Below are positions 13,293-26,387 of a DNA stretch of 64,000 bases, piece after piece. A program made the position numbers and the translations under genes. The notes below the pieces were generated by a model. It had not been told where the DNA came from. It did not search any database and was given only the letters and a program-made list of their open reading frames with translations. The first letter of the stretch is position 1; the number at the start of each line of letters is the position of its first letter. The stretch comes from Gloeopeniophorella convolvens (Eukaryota; Basidiomycota; Agaricomycetes; Russulales): assembly GCA_022496205.1 (NCBI GenBank), contig WTXD01000024.1, positions 347,744 through 411,743 of the forward strand, given 5' to 3'.

Positions 13293-13876
13293 AGTGGGCA
13301 GACTTGTATCGTTTTATATATACCAGGTGAAGGTCACGATGGCCAGGGTCGAGGTGATCGTGGGTGTACGCGGCCAGTGTGGTATGAATCATACATGATG
13401 CATGACCTGACTGATCATCGTGTTGAATCGAGCTGAATAAGCCACCTTCACGGATCCCGTAAACGACGACGACGTGGCCCTGCCGAAGAACAGAGGGTCA
13501 GCAGGAATAGTATAGGTTTTGTATCAGTTGAATGAACCGTTTCAGCGACTATGAGAGCGTTGAGAAAGCCGAAAAGTGACCATCGTTCGTCGACACGATC
13601 ACCCGCAATGACGCCATCTGCAAACTGAGGTCAGATCTAGAGTCACTTCCCGCAGATATCTGATAGTCGCGATAATCTAATCTCTTTCCAATCACATCTC
13701 GACAATTCGCTCACAACGCCCACACGCGGGTGATTGCTAAACTTCTATCCTACGTGACAAGCTTATGAAGAAACCGTCTACAGGTATCATAATCAAACAA
13801 ATCCGACCTCGGACTATGACTGAGTCGGGTCTCTAATTCCTCTCCCCAAGTGTGCATAAAAATACGAGCCGTCTAC
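13293..13876. other. Intergenic, no gene seen
   Basis: There are 580 AT-richer bases between the GST start and the OYE stop codon. They include the GST promoter and the OYE 3' UTR. I see nothing else. Confidence 0.5.
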
Positions 13877-15515
<1,639 letters not shown>

Positions 15516-15906
15516 GGTGGTAGTCGCGGGATGAGAGGCGTTCGAGTGGAACGCAAATCTGTGTTGAGAGATAGACGCAAGCACACTGGCAACCTTTATA
15601 CCGAATGCACCGAGGAAGCCCGCATGAGTCACTTTCACGATTAGTTATACTTCTAGATTAATTATCTTTCCCATCTGCTTACCAGGAGCTCGAGCTTTGT
15701 CAGAGCAGCGCGATGCACTCGTAAGCAATGTTCAAACCAGAATTTCCGACGGAAGATTTATATTTGGGTATGTCCCGACGGAAGGTTGTATCAATCAGGC
15801 GGATCGCCTCGTACATAACCCACGTCGGAGGGTGCATTCATGTGTACAGATTATCCACCACGGCCCCGTGAGCAAGGCATAGCATCTCCGCGTAGGTATG
15901 CGCGCA
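15516..15906. other. Intergenic, no gene seen
   Basis: There are 390 bases between the OYE start and the amylase stop. They contain the OYE promoter. No gene is recognisable. Confidence 0.5.
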
Positions 15907-17890
15907 TCACATCCATCGCGCGCGGCACACAGCAAAGAACATCACGCTCGCGGCAAAGAACGCCCACGGGACGCGCGCAGCGGGCAGCCCGCCGCTCTTC
16001 GCGCGAATGCCCGTCGCGGCCTCGGGGCACACCGCGCCACCCTTGCGCAGCGCGGCGGCGGGCATCAGCACCTGCGGCATGCCGTATACGCTCGGCACCG
16101 TCACGCCGCCCTGCGCGTCCGCAGCGACCTTCGTGCACGTGAGCACGTCGACGAGCGGCTCGTTTGGCTGGAAGACCCCGTCGACGTGCCAGGAGAGACC
16201 CTGCGGACTCTCGCTGCCGATGTTTGTGAAGAGTGCGAGCATTGGTGGCTTCGAGACTGCCATCGAGTGGTCTTCGATCGCGAGGAACTTCATCTGGGTG
16301 GCGCTATTAGCCTTCAGCGGAGGCCATATGCAGGTGAGACGTACTGGGGTCGTCACGAAGTCTGGCGAGCCCTCGATAGCTTCCTTCCGTGCAGCATTGA
16401 GCGTTCGAAGATGTTGTACAAGGGGTTTCTCTTGCTGATAAGCTGTGAACCAGAGCCTAGGGCGGGTCCGTGAATCACGCTGGCAATGCAAGTTTGCAGG
16501 TCACTTACGCCTCGCGATTGTAGGGGTCAGAACCTCCTTGATATCCTTGCTCTTGGCCTGCAAATGTACTCAGGACTCCGCCCTGCGGCGTACGTCTGAC
16601 GACTCACCATAGTAGACTATAGGGATGCCGTCATGAATGAATGGGAATGTGATAGCGTTGCGGATGAGCTTCACACAACCACAGTTAGGGCCCGCCAGTC
16701 AGAACTATAGAAAAGATCATACCCCAGCATCCTTGGTAATTGATGGTAGCCGCGGCTGGTCATGGTTCTCGAAGAAAGAGCCAGTACGGAAGAGTCCATT
16801 CTTGTACTTTTGCTGCGAGGTTGTCATGATATCGACGACGGACGAAAACTTTCCCTGCGTGCTGAGGAAGGCGTTTCGCATCTGGAAGTACGACGGGTAA
16901 TCGAGAATTGCGTCCAAGACCTCTGGATCGTCGATAAGTCCTCTGACAATTGTTGTGCGGACGGAGGTGGTGTACTTACGGGTGTACTCCGCCGCGTAGC
17001 TGGTATCGTTGATGAGCACCTCGCCGAGCGTGAAAACGCCCGCAGACTTTGCAAAGTCTGGCCAAAAGTCCTTGCGAATATGCTTGACCGTATCGATACG
17101 TAGCCCGTCGACCTCATAGTCTTCCACGAGCTGGTGAATCCAGTTCTGCAGCTCCGTAACGACCGTCGTGTTCTCTGTGTCGAGATCCGGCAGCGGCAGC
17201 TTCGTGTCGCCCAGCCAGCATTTCTCGACGGTTTCCTGGTCGCTCGGGTCGGTCGACTCCGCGACGAAGCATTGCTTGTGAAACGCCGACGCATCGCTGA
17301 ATGGGTGGAAGAAGCCGTTGAAGCTGAACTTCGGCCCCGGTAGCGCGGGCGCCGCCATGTGATTCACGACGACGTCAAGCATCAGGTACATCCCGCGCTT
17401 ATGGAGCGCGCCGCTGAGCGCGCGCAGGTCTTCCGCAGAGCCAAAGTGCGGGTTCAAGGAGTTGAAATCCTTCGTCCAGTACCTGCGTCGGTGGTCAGCC
17501 GATGGGTGGCAATGTTGAAGGACCCGGTTGAATAGACGTACCCGTGGAATGACTCGCCCTGCGTCGTGTTCCCTTCAAGGTTCGCGGAGACGGGTGAAAT
17601 CCACAGTGCGTCGAAGCCCATGTTTTGGATGTAGTCGAGATGGTTTACTATGCCCTTCCATGAGCCGCCACAATACTTGCGAGCGCCAGTGTCACAAGGT
17701 AGTGTGCTGTCATTGGAGGTGGCGAATCGGTCGGTGATAACCTAGGCATCCCCGTGAGATGGGCGTATGAGAGAAGGTGGCGGGTTACCTGATAGATGGA
17801 GCGTGTACTCCAATCTTCGGCACTGGCAGCAGTGGCTGGACTGGTTAGAAAGAATGTGGTGAAAAGGGCCGGTGCGAGGCCTAGAAACAT
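15907..17890 (-). CDS. GH13 alpha-amylase, secreted, probably GPI-anchored
   Basis: It hydrolyses internal alpha-1,4-glucan bonds. The N-terminus [21 protein letters not shown] is a signal peptide. All four GH13 regions are present with their acids: [18 protein letters not shown] (nucleophile Asp); LGEVL (acid/base Glu); FFENHDQPR (transition-state Asp). [20 protein letters not shown] follows and then a beta-sandwich C domain with CTK/VCPE cysteines. The last 20 residues are hydrophobic ([16 protein letters not shown]) and end in RARWM, a short basic tail. This is the form of a GPI-attachment signal or a C-terminal membrane anchor, as in the GPI-anchored fungal Aah/AgtA-like proteins. About eight short introns interrupt the gene. 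The likely role is at the cell wall (alpha-glucan remodelling) rather than free starch degradation; this last point is inference. Confidence 0.93.
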
Positions 17891-18282
17891 GTTGGATAAA
17901 GGGTAGTAGGCGGCCCCGACGTTCGACCAGCAGGGCGTCTTGGTTGTGACTAGTTGGGGAGAGTGATGTTGGAGATACTGAATGGGGCGTTGAGAGGGTA
18001 TATCAACTTTTGAATTACAACATTACCCAATGAAGACTTTGGTATGCATTGCATGGTCCGATTTTACCACAATACAGGCCGTGCAGACTGGAATCCGTTC
18101 ACGAGGATTACAACTAAGCAGCGGGCAGGTAAGCATGGAGTGTGCACCCATAGCCTGGTAGACGACAGGGGACCCTTTGGGTTGACCTTGATGCTCTTCA
18201 CCGCACGATGAAGTATGTGGCAGGGCGTGCAAAAGAACAGAGGTCCTACTACAGGACCTCCGGGTCTTGCACGGCATTGGGC
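17891..18282. other. Amylase upstream region and start of accessory island
   Basis: No gene is seen. The first 110 bases hold the amylase promoter. From about 18090 the sequence matches 29255 onward (diverged copy). Confidence 0.5.
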
Positions 18283-18515
18283 TTAGCAGACGACACCGAT
18301 GTCTACCAGTCGTACACAAATCTTCCAGTCACGGGATCTGGGAAACGGATGTAAGGAGAGGAAGAATAAGTCGTAACGGGCCGGCACGACGGAAAAGTGT
18401 AAGAAAAAACGATCGATGCTCACCTGGACTTTTTCGCACAGCCAAAGGGTACAAGGCGTCCCACTGTCACTGTTGCGAGGCCGATCCCGCGCATCCGACC
18501 CTCCAGTGTGGAATG
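18090..18515. repeat. Diverged duplicate of 29255-29690
   Basis: Long stretches align with 29255-29690, for example the shared words GTAAGCRTGG, TGCAAAAGAACRGAGGT, TAGGACCTC/CAGGACCTC and GGAGAGGAAGAATA versus GGGGAGGAAGAATA. They keep the same order and spacing, with many substitutions. The copy covers the 3' end and 3' flank of one member of the paralogue family described at 22630. Confidence 0.75.
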
Positions 18516-18640
18516 GGGCCTTCGAAGTGAAGTCGCAGAAACTACGAACATTAGGTGAAAGAGCTTTGGTGCAGTCAGCCCATATCTGCCCATGTAAGTG
18601 CGGATGCGGCGCGGATGGGAACCGCTCATCTGTGTTTAAC
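18283..18640 (-). pseudogene. Decayed member of the VR-x-IDV paralogue family (copy 1)
   Basis: The second exon reads SRDWKICVRLVDIGVVC and stops at 18283-18285. It is preceded by a GTGAGC...CCCAG intron of about 80 nt. It aligns with the terminal exon of the intact copies (YPGWVNNVRRAEIDVFSW at 22630). The end of the first exon reads GRLVPFGCAKKSR, matching their GDRLGVVAKAR. Further upstream the coding similarity fades and the N-terminal LPxELVD part is not recognisable, so this looks like a truncated or degraded relic. Confidence 0.55.
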
Positions 18641-20095
18641 TGGATGTAGAGAAACGGAAACCGAATGGATATCGCGCTAGGCGGCCTGAGTAGACGCCGC
18701 GCGGCGCGCGTACTTACGCGCGTTCGAAAAAGAGTTTCGTCGGAAGAGGTCGGAAGCAGCCTCCGGCTTGCACGTGATCACCTCCCTTTTCGGTCTAAGT
18801 AAACGCGTCCGAGTCGGGATCGAGTCACTGCCTGCCTTCCACGAATTTCGCCCAGGACGGCACAACCACATTTTTTCGGTTCTTCTGAGCACCGCTAGAC
18901 ATAGTGCGACGAGAAGCTCCCACTTTGCAACCTCCAGGTGGGGAGGCTCTTCACCTTCGAGTTCTCGGTCCTCGGGACACGCGACCTCATTGCGGCCCCA
19001 GACTCGTGCACAAATCTTTCGAGGCGCCCATTGTTTTGGGACGAGGCACCGGGTGTTCGATCAGATGCAGCCTAATGAGGTGAGTATATAGAAACAAACT
19101 TTTCGTCCAGGTTCAGTGAGGGTACTGTGAACTCGGCCCACTGTAGCGGCAAAATCCGCAAGCAATGTGTATGTTCCTTGAGGTAGTACACCTCGGTACC
19201 GCGTCAACTAACGCAGGGGTTGGTAGACAAACCCCTGTGAACCGATAAGCATGGAACTATTGAAAGGTACCGACTAAATTGCTTAGAGGCAGTCTGTGAA
19301 CATCTAGACCTGAAGCAGACCCAACATGTGTCTCAGGCTTTTTCGGCGTCGTCAGCCAGGCGCAGCGCTTGCCCTAGCCCATCCCGAGATCTACGTGCCT
19401 CGTTATACTGTTTTGAAACCTGGTACACCTGATCTCGTGCTTTCGTTAAGCAGGGATTGAATATTGAATCTTGAAGCTTCGAAGTCCGGGTAACTACAAT
19501 GAGCATGATCTCGACGACCTTGATACGAAACAGCTATCGCCGCTTGATAACGCGATATCTAGTCAAGTCAATAGTGGGCCCCCATTGAGCCTTGCCCGTA
19601 CCCGTGGCCGAAGCGAAGTACCACTGGCGCTGTGGGAGTGTGTGTCTCCCTTCCGCACAATTTCCGAGAAGCCACGATGTGACACCGTCGGCCCTTCTCA
19701 TCTTGACAATCCGCATGGGTACAGCAGCCGCTGAGTCCTAACACGCATTGCAGGGAAGCTACCTGTACGATTTGGTGGTTGATTATACATAACACGGTGG
19801 TAATCTGGTCACGTTCACCTTCTGAGCAGCTCCGAAGCATTCATCTGCCCTCCTTTGAAGCGCGTTCCGCATATGCAACTCCGATGCTCCCCGGCAAAAG
19901 CATGCCTTTCCTTCACCAATCGAGCCCCAGTAAAGCCATGAAGAAGAGATGTCGCGATTGATGTTGACAGCCTGTGAACGGATAGGAATCACCTGGTCCT
20001 CCGGTCTGGATCCCATTTGGTCGAGTGAGGTATATGCACATCCCTCCGTGAGGATAAAAGCGCGCAGGAGGGATTAGAGAGTGGTCTGCACGAAC
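18641..20095. other. Accessory-island intergenic DNA
   Basis: This is 1.45 kb without a supported gene. A minus-strand frame at 18677-18892 ends in a basic Ser/Arg/Ala-rich tail, but nothing supports it as a gene. The last 60 bases before 20096 form the promoter of the methyltransferase gene. Confidence 0.45.
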
Positions 20096-20887
20096 ATGCC
20101 TCTTGTGAACATACTCATCCTCATCTCAGCTGCGATCAGCACGCACGTAGCCTTTACCCCTCCAGCTGCACGTTCGAAGATAGGAGAGGAAAAGACTGCC
20201 AAAGCTCAATCATGGCCAATCATGCTGGCCGAGTTCGGTATCAAGTACCTACTCCCTGCGCAACGCGTAAGTGAATGCTCACAACCGCATTGACGGTGGA
20301 ATTACAGTCACCTAACTTTATGGCATGTGCATCAGGCCGGTGTGACCCTCGTTTTTCTTGCAGAAGCATGCGCCGTTTATTCGTTCGCAAACCCGCAGAC
20401 TGACTTTGCATTCGCTTTTCACGCCGTCACGGGACGAAGTCAAGACCTGGAACCCCGACTCTACACTTCAGCTTATTGGGTCTTGGGGATAGTGATGACT
20501 TTCTTGGGTACCGCAATTCGGAAGCGGTGCTATCTGGAATTGGGGAGACTATTCACCTTCAACCTCTCCATCCTTGAGAACCACAAACTCGTCACGACTG
20601 GACCTTACTCCATTGTTCGTCATCCCGCTTACACCGGCGGTTTTCTGGCATCCTGGGGGCTCACGCTGGCCGCGTGGTGCCCTGGGACTTGGTGGGCAGA
20701 AGCCAGGGTAATTGATACTGTCGTCGGGAAGGCGGTAGCATTGATATGGGTGATATTCGTGGTTCAAGCCATGATAGTATATGCGCGCGCGGCAACAGAG
20801 GACGCCGTCCTGCGTAAAGAATTCGGGAAGGAGTGGGAGATATATGCATCGAAGGTACAGTACCGTTACATACCAGGGATCCTGTAG
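20096..20887 (+). CDS. Isoprenylcysteine O-methyltransferase-like membrane protein (ICMT/Ste14 family)
   Basis: Two exons (20096-20266 and 20336-20887; 69-nt intron 20267-20335) give 240 residues. The start MPLVNILILISAAISTHVAF is hydrophobic. Further hydrophobic segments follow, and the C-terminal half carries the phospholipid/isoprenylcysteine methyltransferase signature: LVTTGPYSIVRHPAYTGG, then, after another hydrophobic helix, a conserved acidic/aromatic end (EDAVLRKEFGKEWEIYASKV). The RHPxYxG and the EE/EF-type SAM-binding residues are present. Family members methylate prenylated CaaX proteins at the ER. Agaricomycetes have expanded ICMT-like families whose substrates are often unknown, so the specific role is uncertain. 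It stands alone in the accessory island. Confidence 0.88.
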
Positions 20888-22629
20888 TGCAGTAGTATAG
20901 AGGATTTCCGGCGGGGTCGGCGTTTCATATGCTGGGGCGACGCACCGATGCTTCCACGTCAGCGATTGTTGAACATGACCGAATCTATGGAGACATACGG
21001 CTAGCACTGCTCGCTTCACCTTCGAGATAAGTATGTGCAAGTCTAGAAACGGGGTGTATTGACTGAGGGAAAATTAGCATGCGTCCGACGTGCTATGTAT
21101 AGCGAGTGGGTTTTCAAGCTTTCGCATCGGTGTTCAGAATTTGATCTCGGAGTTGATGCAAATGCTCCGATGCCCTCGTGCACTGTCTTGCGTCTATTTG
21201 ATCCCGGCTGGTTCAGATTTTGTCGACGGTATTTATGCAGCACATGAATGATTGTGACGGTAAGATGTGGGTAAGACGGCGATGATATGAACGGGAGTGC
21301 TGCGGACCTGCAGTGGCGGGGGAATTGGTCTCTTGATGGTCAACAGTAAGTGGCCGTACTAGGCGGAAGTGCCGTTTTTCGCCCGGCCGTGAACGGGACC
21401 CGACTCATGACGAACACCCCCAATTCAATGAGCCGCGATGGGCTACTAACAGTGGTAGTAACGATGCGAGTAAAGTTGACACCACAAAGCGCATAGATAC
21501 CTGTGTGGTGGCTGTAGTGCACGTTGACGAGCCCTGTATGGAAAAATGCACGCAATCCCCTCAAATGGATGACTGGCGCCGCGCGCCAACGAGAAAGATC
21601 ATACAAAATCCAAATCCTCAAGTGCAACCCAGAGGGTAGCTTAACACAAATGTATTCGCACTCTCGAACTTACAGCTCAACCTATGCCCTCCGCAACACG
21701 CGCAAAAGACGCATCCTGTTCTCTTTCAAAGGGCCATCATTATGGATCATCAAAGATGGGAAATGTTACACGCACATTGTGCAGAAGCTGCCCCAGTCCG
21801 GACTCCGTGTACATGAAGCCTGCATGAGGCTTGCATGAAGCGGCACTAGCACGGGAACGCCATACGCGCATCCGATACGCCTCCACGATCCGTTAGAAGT
21901 ATCCGTAGCTAGTGTGATGATTGGAGACCATAAAATATGGCGTTTCGAGTGGTATCGCAGCTCACCCTCATCGCAATGGCGAGATGAACACGCCACCAGA
22001 GGCAAAGCAGAAAAGGGCAGTTCGGAACTGCGGTCCGCTGCCACTAACCGATTGTGGGAATGATCGGGGCTCTCCGAAGGCGCTAGCGCTGGTGGCGGCC
22101 GGCGCTTGCCAGTCAGTGGAACATCTGCATCATTCGTGCCTCACCGTGAAGAAAGCTTGCTCAAAATGCAAACTGACAACCAGACAAGGCTTGTACCCTG
22201 TATCGCATAGGGTACAGTAAATGACTGTCAGCCCGAGGGCGGGCCCGGGCTGTGCACACGGCCACTTCCGTACACGCGCGCGAGCGGCGGTAGTGGAAAG
22301 CCTCCTTGTTTCAGGGTATGCTAAGTATGTAGTGCTACTGTGAACGTGGTTCGCAGTTCATGAGTTATGCGCAAGTACACCAGAGAGCCGCGGTCGGAAG
22401 TGCGCGTATGACAGGGACATATCTGACGAACCGAATTATACCAACCTAGTTCGCGTCGAATGTAAAACCAAAAGAAGGGTATCCTCCTACGATATCTCAA
22501 TCAAGATACGGGTGTGGTACGGTTCCCTACAGAGGGACGGATGAATCAGGAGCCCGCGATCTGGAGAGAAACAGGAGCGTGATAGAATGGTGAGCAATAC
22601 AGAGGCCAGAACAACACCGCTGGGCCGTT
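20888..22629. other. Accessory-island intergenic DNA, no gene seen
   Basis: This is 1.7 kb of roughly balanced composition. Open frames (for example plus strand 21921-22220) lack recognisable content. From about 22430 onward the DNA is a copy of 30020 onward and is the 3' flank of the paralogue at 22630. Confidence 0.45.
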
Positions 22630-23260
22630 CTACATCCAGGAAAACACGTCGATCTCTGCGCGTCTCACGTTGTTCACCCAGCCAGGGTACCTTTCAATAA
22701 TAGATGAGAAAGCACGATGCAAGCATGTCAGTGTGACGGTACTCACCTCGCTTTGGCGACCACACCCAACCTATTGCCTGGTCGAAGGCCGCTCACCACC
22801 TCATTAGTCCTGTCCAAAACCACTTCTACAACCTGCCAGTCGATGCGCGCGTGCCGATTGGTGCATATCCTCCACCCCGGCACATCAAGAACAACCCCCC
22901 TATATCCCGCTGCACTGTCCTTCCCTAAAATTTGTAGTTCGAACCAGGTCCACGAGTTGTTGTATGTACCGTGGTCCTTCAGCGGGTAGGGGCTCCAACC
23001 TTGATCATGGCTTTCCGTTCGTATGACGACTTTCATTATGCATTCCGGATGTGGAATTGGAGGCGTCAGTGCCGCCAGGCGTGCGCCACCACGCACTCTC
23101 ATGATTTCACGGTCGGGAGGAAAAGCTACAAAAGAATCTGTGCAACGGGAATAGTACTCAGCAGCATGTAAGATCAGGTCCACAAGTTCAATTGGGAGAC
23201 GTCGAAGGAGACTAAAGCGGGTAATAAGGATGTCTGCTGGAGAGGGATCGTGCGGCATTC
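22430..23260. repeat. Segmental duplication, partner of 30020-30850
   Basis: Noncoding flank and both exons align closely with 30020-30850 on the same strand. Shared blocks include AAAGAAGGGTATC, ATATCTCAATCAAGATA and the whole 3' exon. By eye identity is higher in the exon than in the flank, which suggests either recent duplication with selection or gene conversion. Confidence 0.85.
22630..23258 (-). CDS. Lineage-specific paralogue family protein, intact (copy 2)
   Basis: Two exons (23258-22747 and 22690-22630) with a 56-nt GTGAGT...AAAG intron give 190 residues. The protein has an F-box-like opening (FSLLRRLPIELVDLILHAAE) and a middle part with VVIRTESHDQGW and TWFELQI. Next come NRHARIDWQVVEVVLDR and SGLRPGDRLGVVAKARYPGW, and the end is VNNVRRAEIDVFSWM. 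I know similar uncharacterised Agaricomycete proteins with a PxELVDxIL start and an L-x-PGD-x-x-x-V-x-A end, but no assigned function. No signal peptide or membrane helix is visible. It sits in an array of seven relatives, all on the minus strand between 18.2 and 33.4 kb. A first methionine further upstream cannot be excluded. Confidence 0.75.
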
Positions 23261-24859
23261 GTCAGGGTCAAGCAGAGTTGACGCAGCTGCAGGTCAACAC
23301 GAGTGGCAACAACGCGGGGCCGGCCCACTCGGGTCCGGATATAAAGTAGACGGCACGTGCTATAGCGCTGGAACACTGTAAGTATAGTTTGCCCCACCTA
23401 TGCCTGCCTATCATCACGAACCCGCCGCCCGGATTCTACCAGATTTTAAGGTACCGAAATCAGTTGCAACCTCCCGAAATCAGATAAAACCCGGTTGCGA
23501 CCACCGGAATAGCCGCAACAAGGGAAGTCGGGTTGCGGCTTGATGCTCATCCTTGAGTAGCAGTTGATATCAACCGAAATTAAGTTTTAACCCGGTTTTA
23601 ACCTGACCTCATGTGGACCCCAACAGGGCCACAAGTAGACCACCATCAGTTCACAAGACTGCAGCAATCCTTGCAGACCTTTGCACTGCCATTAGGGGAC
23701 ACCGACAAATCACACATATCACATATGAAGCGTCACTAAACAGTGATATTCCCAGAAGTAGAGTACATTTGCCTTGTATGGTAAAGAAAGCATGAACCAC
23801 CCTGCTACGATACCCCACAGCAACATGCACGTACACCCACCACCACTTTCCACACCATGCCGATGCCGATGAAGGTGATTCTGTGTGAAGCGGGAAAGAC
23901 CCGGGGGCCTTGCTTACATCACAGCTCACTGTCGAGAGTGTGTGCATGGAAGCGGGGTGGGCTGGAACCTGGTAGTGAGAGGCACTATGAAGCGTCCGTA
24001 GGGCCCCTCGCGGGCATTGTATTTGCTAACTAGTCAAGCAATCACCCGCAGATGCTAGTTGCCAGGCCTCCAGCTCCAGGTATCCAGCCTTGCCGAGACG
24101 GTCACGCGCGTTGTCTGGGAGCACAGGTCATGGAACGTAGGAGATCCACAGCTAAGTGAATCGAAAGGGAAGTCCAACGTTGTCCCACAGCAAGCAAGGC
24201 CAACCTTAGGGTGCAACGAGAGCCAGCCAGTGGAGGCGACGAGCTAGACAACCGAGCTTAAAGCGAGCACACCACGGCAGAGTCCGACTTGTGATCATGC
24301 GAGAAACGTAGATTAAGGTCAAAGACGCGAGTACCGCAAGGTCAAGAGAAATTTGAGGCCAGGGAGACGCGCTGGGAGGGAGAGCGATGCAAAGGGGAAC
24401 GACGCAGGGAAGAGAAAGGTGGCGAGGTGTCGAAGATTTCGCGGCGGGCGCTGAAATCGGATGTCCGGGATCAGCCGCCATCAATCCCACGGCGACAGAT
24501 TTGGCATTTTCGACTTGGCCAATTTGCTCGCCGGCGTCCGACCGACGGTTCTCCGACGGAATCCTGTTGCAACCCAGTCGCAACTAATTCCAGATGATTC
24601 CGATCCGGTTGCGATTCAGTGGGATATCGCGTGGAAGATCGAGACTACTTAAAACCGGGTGAGGGCCCGGTGCAATATTTCGCGGTCCTCCAATCCGTGA
24701 ACTTATCACCTAGTATTTCGGGGAAATCACAAGTTGACCACAACCCGTTCAAAACGGGACACGATTGGCTTGCAACTCGGGCTCGAATTGACAATTACCG
24801 GAGCTGGCCGGAACCACCGGAACCACCGAAAACCTCACACAATTTCCGCGCCGGGTTTG
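23259..24859. other. Accessory-island intergenic DNA with CCGGTT/AACCGG-rich words
   Basis: No supported gene. Around 23450-23620 and 24540-24840 the sequence is full of related short words (CCCGGTT, GGTTGCGAC, CCGAAAT, CCGGAACCACC), as if both derive from one degenerate repeat. I cannot assign it to a known element. Confidence 0.4.
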
Positions 24860-25760
24860 TGATGATGCTGTCGATGGCGAAGATAACCCCTTCCCTGCCC
24901 CGCGCACCCCAAGGGGGCCCATTCGGTACTTGGGCCCTCCAAAAACCCGCCACACCGCGCACTCCCGGGGTGCACATGTGCCCCGCCCGCGCACCCAGCT
25001 ACAGCAGCCCTTGCCCAGTCCCGCGGCGATTACCCCGACATTCCACAAACCAGAGCCAAACGTCCGCACACCGATATCTTGTGTCACCAGCGCTCGACGC
25101 GCTCGACCTGCTCAGAATGTGCTTCACGCCGCTCGCGCGGCGCCCGCGCAGACCCTCGCCCGAACACGAGCGTGCACGTACAGCAGGACGCCGCGTTCCA
25201 CTCTGAGATGCGGTCGTATTTTCTGACGCCGATGCCGACGCCGACGGGGCTGCGACGTCGCAGTCGTCACCCGAGTGGGTCCGCCGCACGGTCGGCTGCG
25301 CACAATGGAGACTGCTCGCGCCGACCCGGCACGCCCGTGCGTCGTTCTCGCCACGCTCGTGCCGAACTCGTGCTGCAGTCTGCACCGCCAGCGAAGGAGC
25401 ATGAGCTGCGCGCGGTGTGCGGGGCTTGCGGGGCTCGAGGTGTCATCCAACACGGGCGCAACATACGTCCATGTGCCGCAGCACCGCACGCCCCCGCCGC
25501 GGTCTCGGAGCCGCGGCAAAGGCCGCGCGGGGAAGGGCAAGGAAGGGCACTGGCGGGGACGGAATAATCGAGCGCTCGCCGGCGGTGGGCACGATGATGG
25601 GGTCGTGGCACAGCCGAGTCGCCTCATGTGCACGCTCGCGCGCAGGGAGAAGCTCTATCCGTGGGCGTCGCCGCATGCCTATCTGAGGTACGTCACGTCT
25701 CCCCCGCACACCCCAAGGGCGGCCAGTCAGGACTAATGCTGTCGCCGAACAGACGGATGC
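24860..25760 (+). pseudogene. Decayed GC-rich coding remnant, unknown family
   Basis: This 0.9-kb block is far richer in GC than the flanking DNA. It shows codon-like structure that jumps between frames: SPALDALDLLRMCFTPLARR; then an in-frame TGA right after GRRVPL; then DAVVFSDADADAD and EWVRRTVGCAQ. In another frame follow VLATLVPNSCCSLHRQ, CARCAGLAGLEVSSN and VVAQPSRLMCTLARREKLYPWASPHAYLR. Continuity of protein-like content across at least two frameshifts and a stop suggests a dead gene. I do not recognise the family. An unspotted set of introns is an alternative explanation. Confidence 0.45.
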
Positions 25761-26387
25761 CCCGCCGCCGGGCGCTCTGCGGCGCCCGTTCCCCACAGTC
25801 CCGGTCCGCGGTCACACGTAAAAGTTGCCTGGCATCCACCCACACCCTGGTCCCGTCGCCCATCCCGTCGCCGTCCAGAACTAATCAAAACTAGCTACCG
25901 GTCAGGCACCATGCCAAAGTACACGGAAGGCCCCACTTCGACTTCCCATGTATCGACTCAATTGCCACGCCGAACGGGGTTATTGGTTTTCAACGCTCCA
26001 TTAAGGTGCGTACGTTGCGTATCAAGTGTGTGTTCAAATAATATCCGACAGGGGGCGCCCAGTGCTGGAGCGTGCGCTGTGCCGCAGGGCCCCAACCGGC
26101 CTGAGTCGTCCATCCTATGGTATACAGTGAGGTCGACCATTGCATTATACTAATCACGCCAACAGGAATCTGGAAGCGAAATACACGAGCTCATCAGCAA
26201 ACGTATAGTAAGGAATCTGCAGCGGCTAATCCGAACACTTGACAGGAAACAATCGATCCGTAACAAGTTCGTGTGCGTGTCCAACCTCCTGCGCTCATCA
26301 TAAATTTCCCACACCGAATACTGTCAGTTGGATAATATCTGTAAGCTGTGTGCTCGCAAGCTGTGACCGCTCGTCCCCTGCCGTTTT
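25761..26387. other. Intergenic, no gene seen
   Basis: There are 630 bases between the GC-rich remnant and the zinc-finger stop codon, with no recognisable content. Confidence 0.45.

Noticed and set aside
18303..18345. A reading of copy 1 ending in FVYDW and a similar one in copy 4
   Set aside because: It looked like a conserved C-terminus, but the other frame fits the family last exon (VR-x-x-x-I-x-V) and its splice phase, so the FVYDW reading is coincidental.
25275..25736. Intact gene in the GC-rich block
   Set aside because: No single frame or evident splicing links all protein-like pieces; kept as a decayed remnant only.
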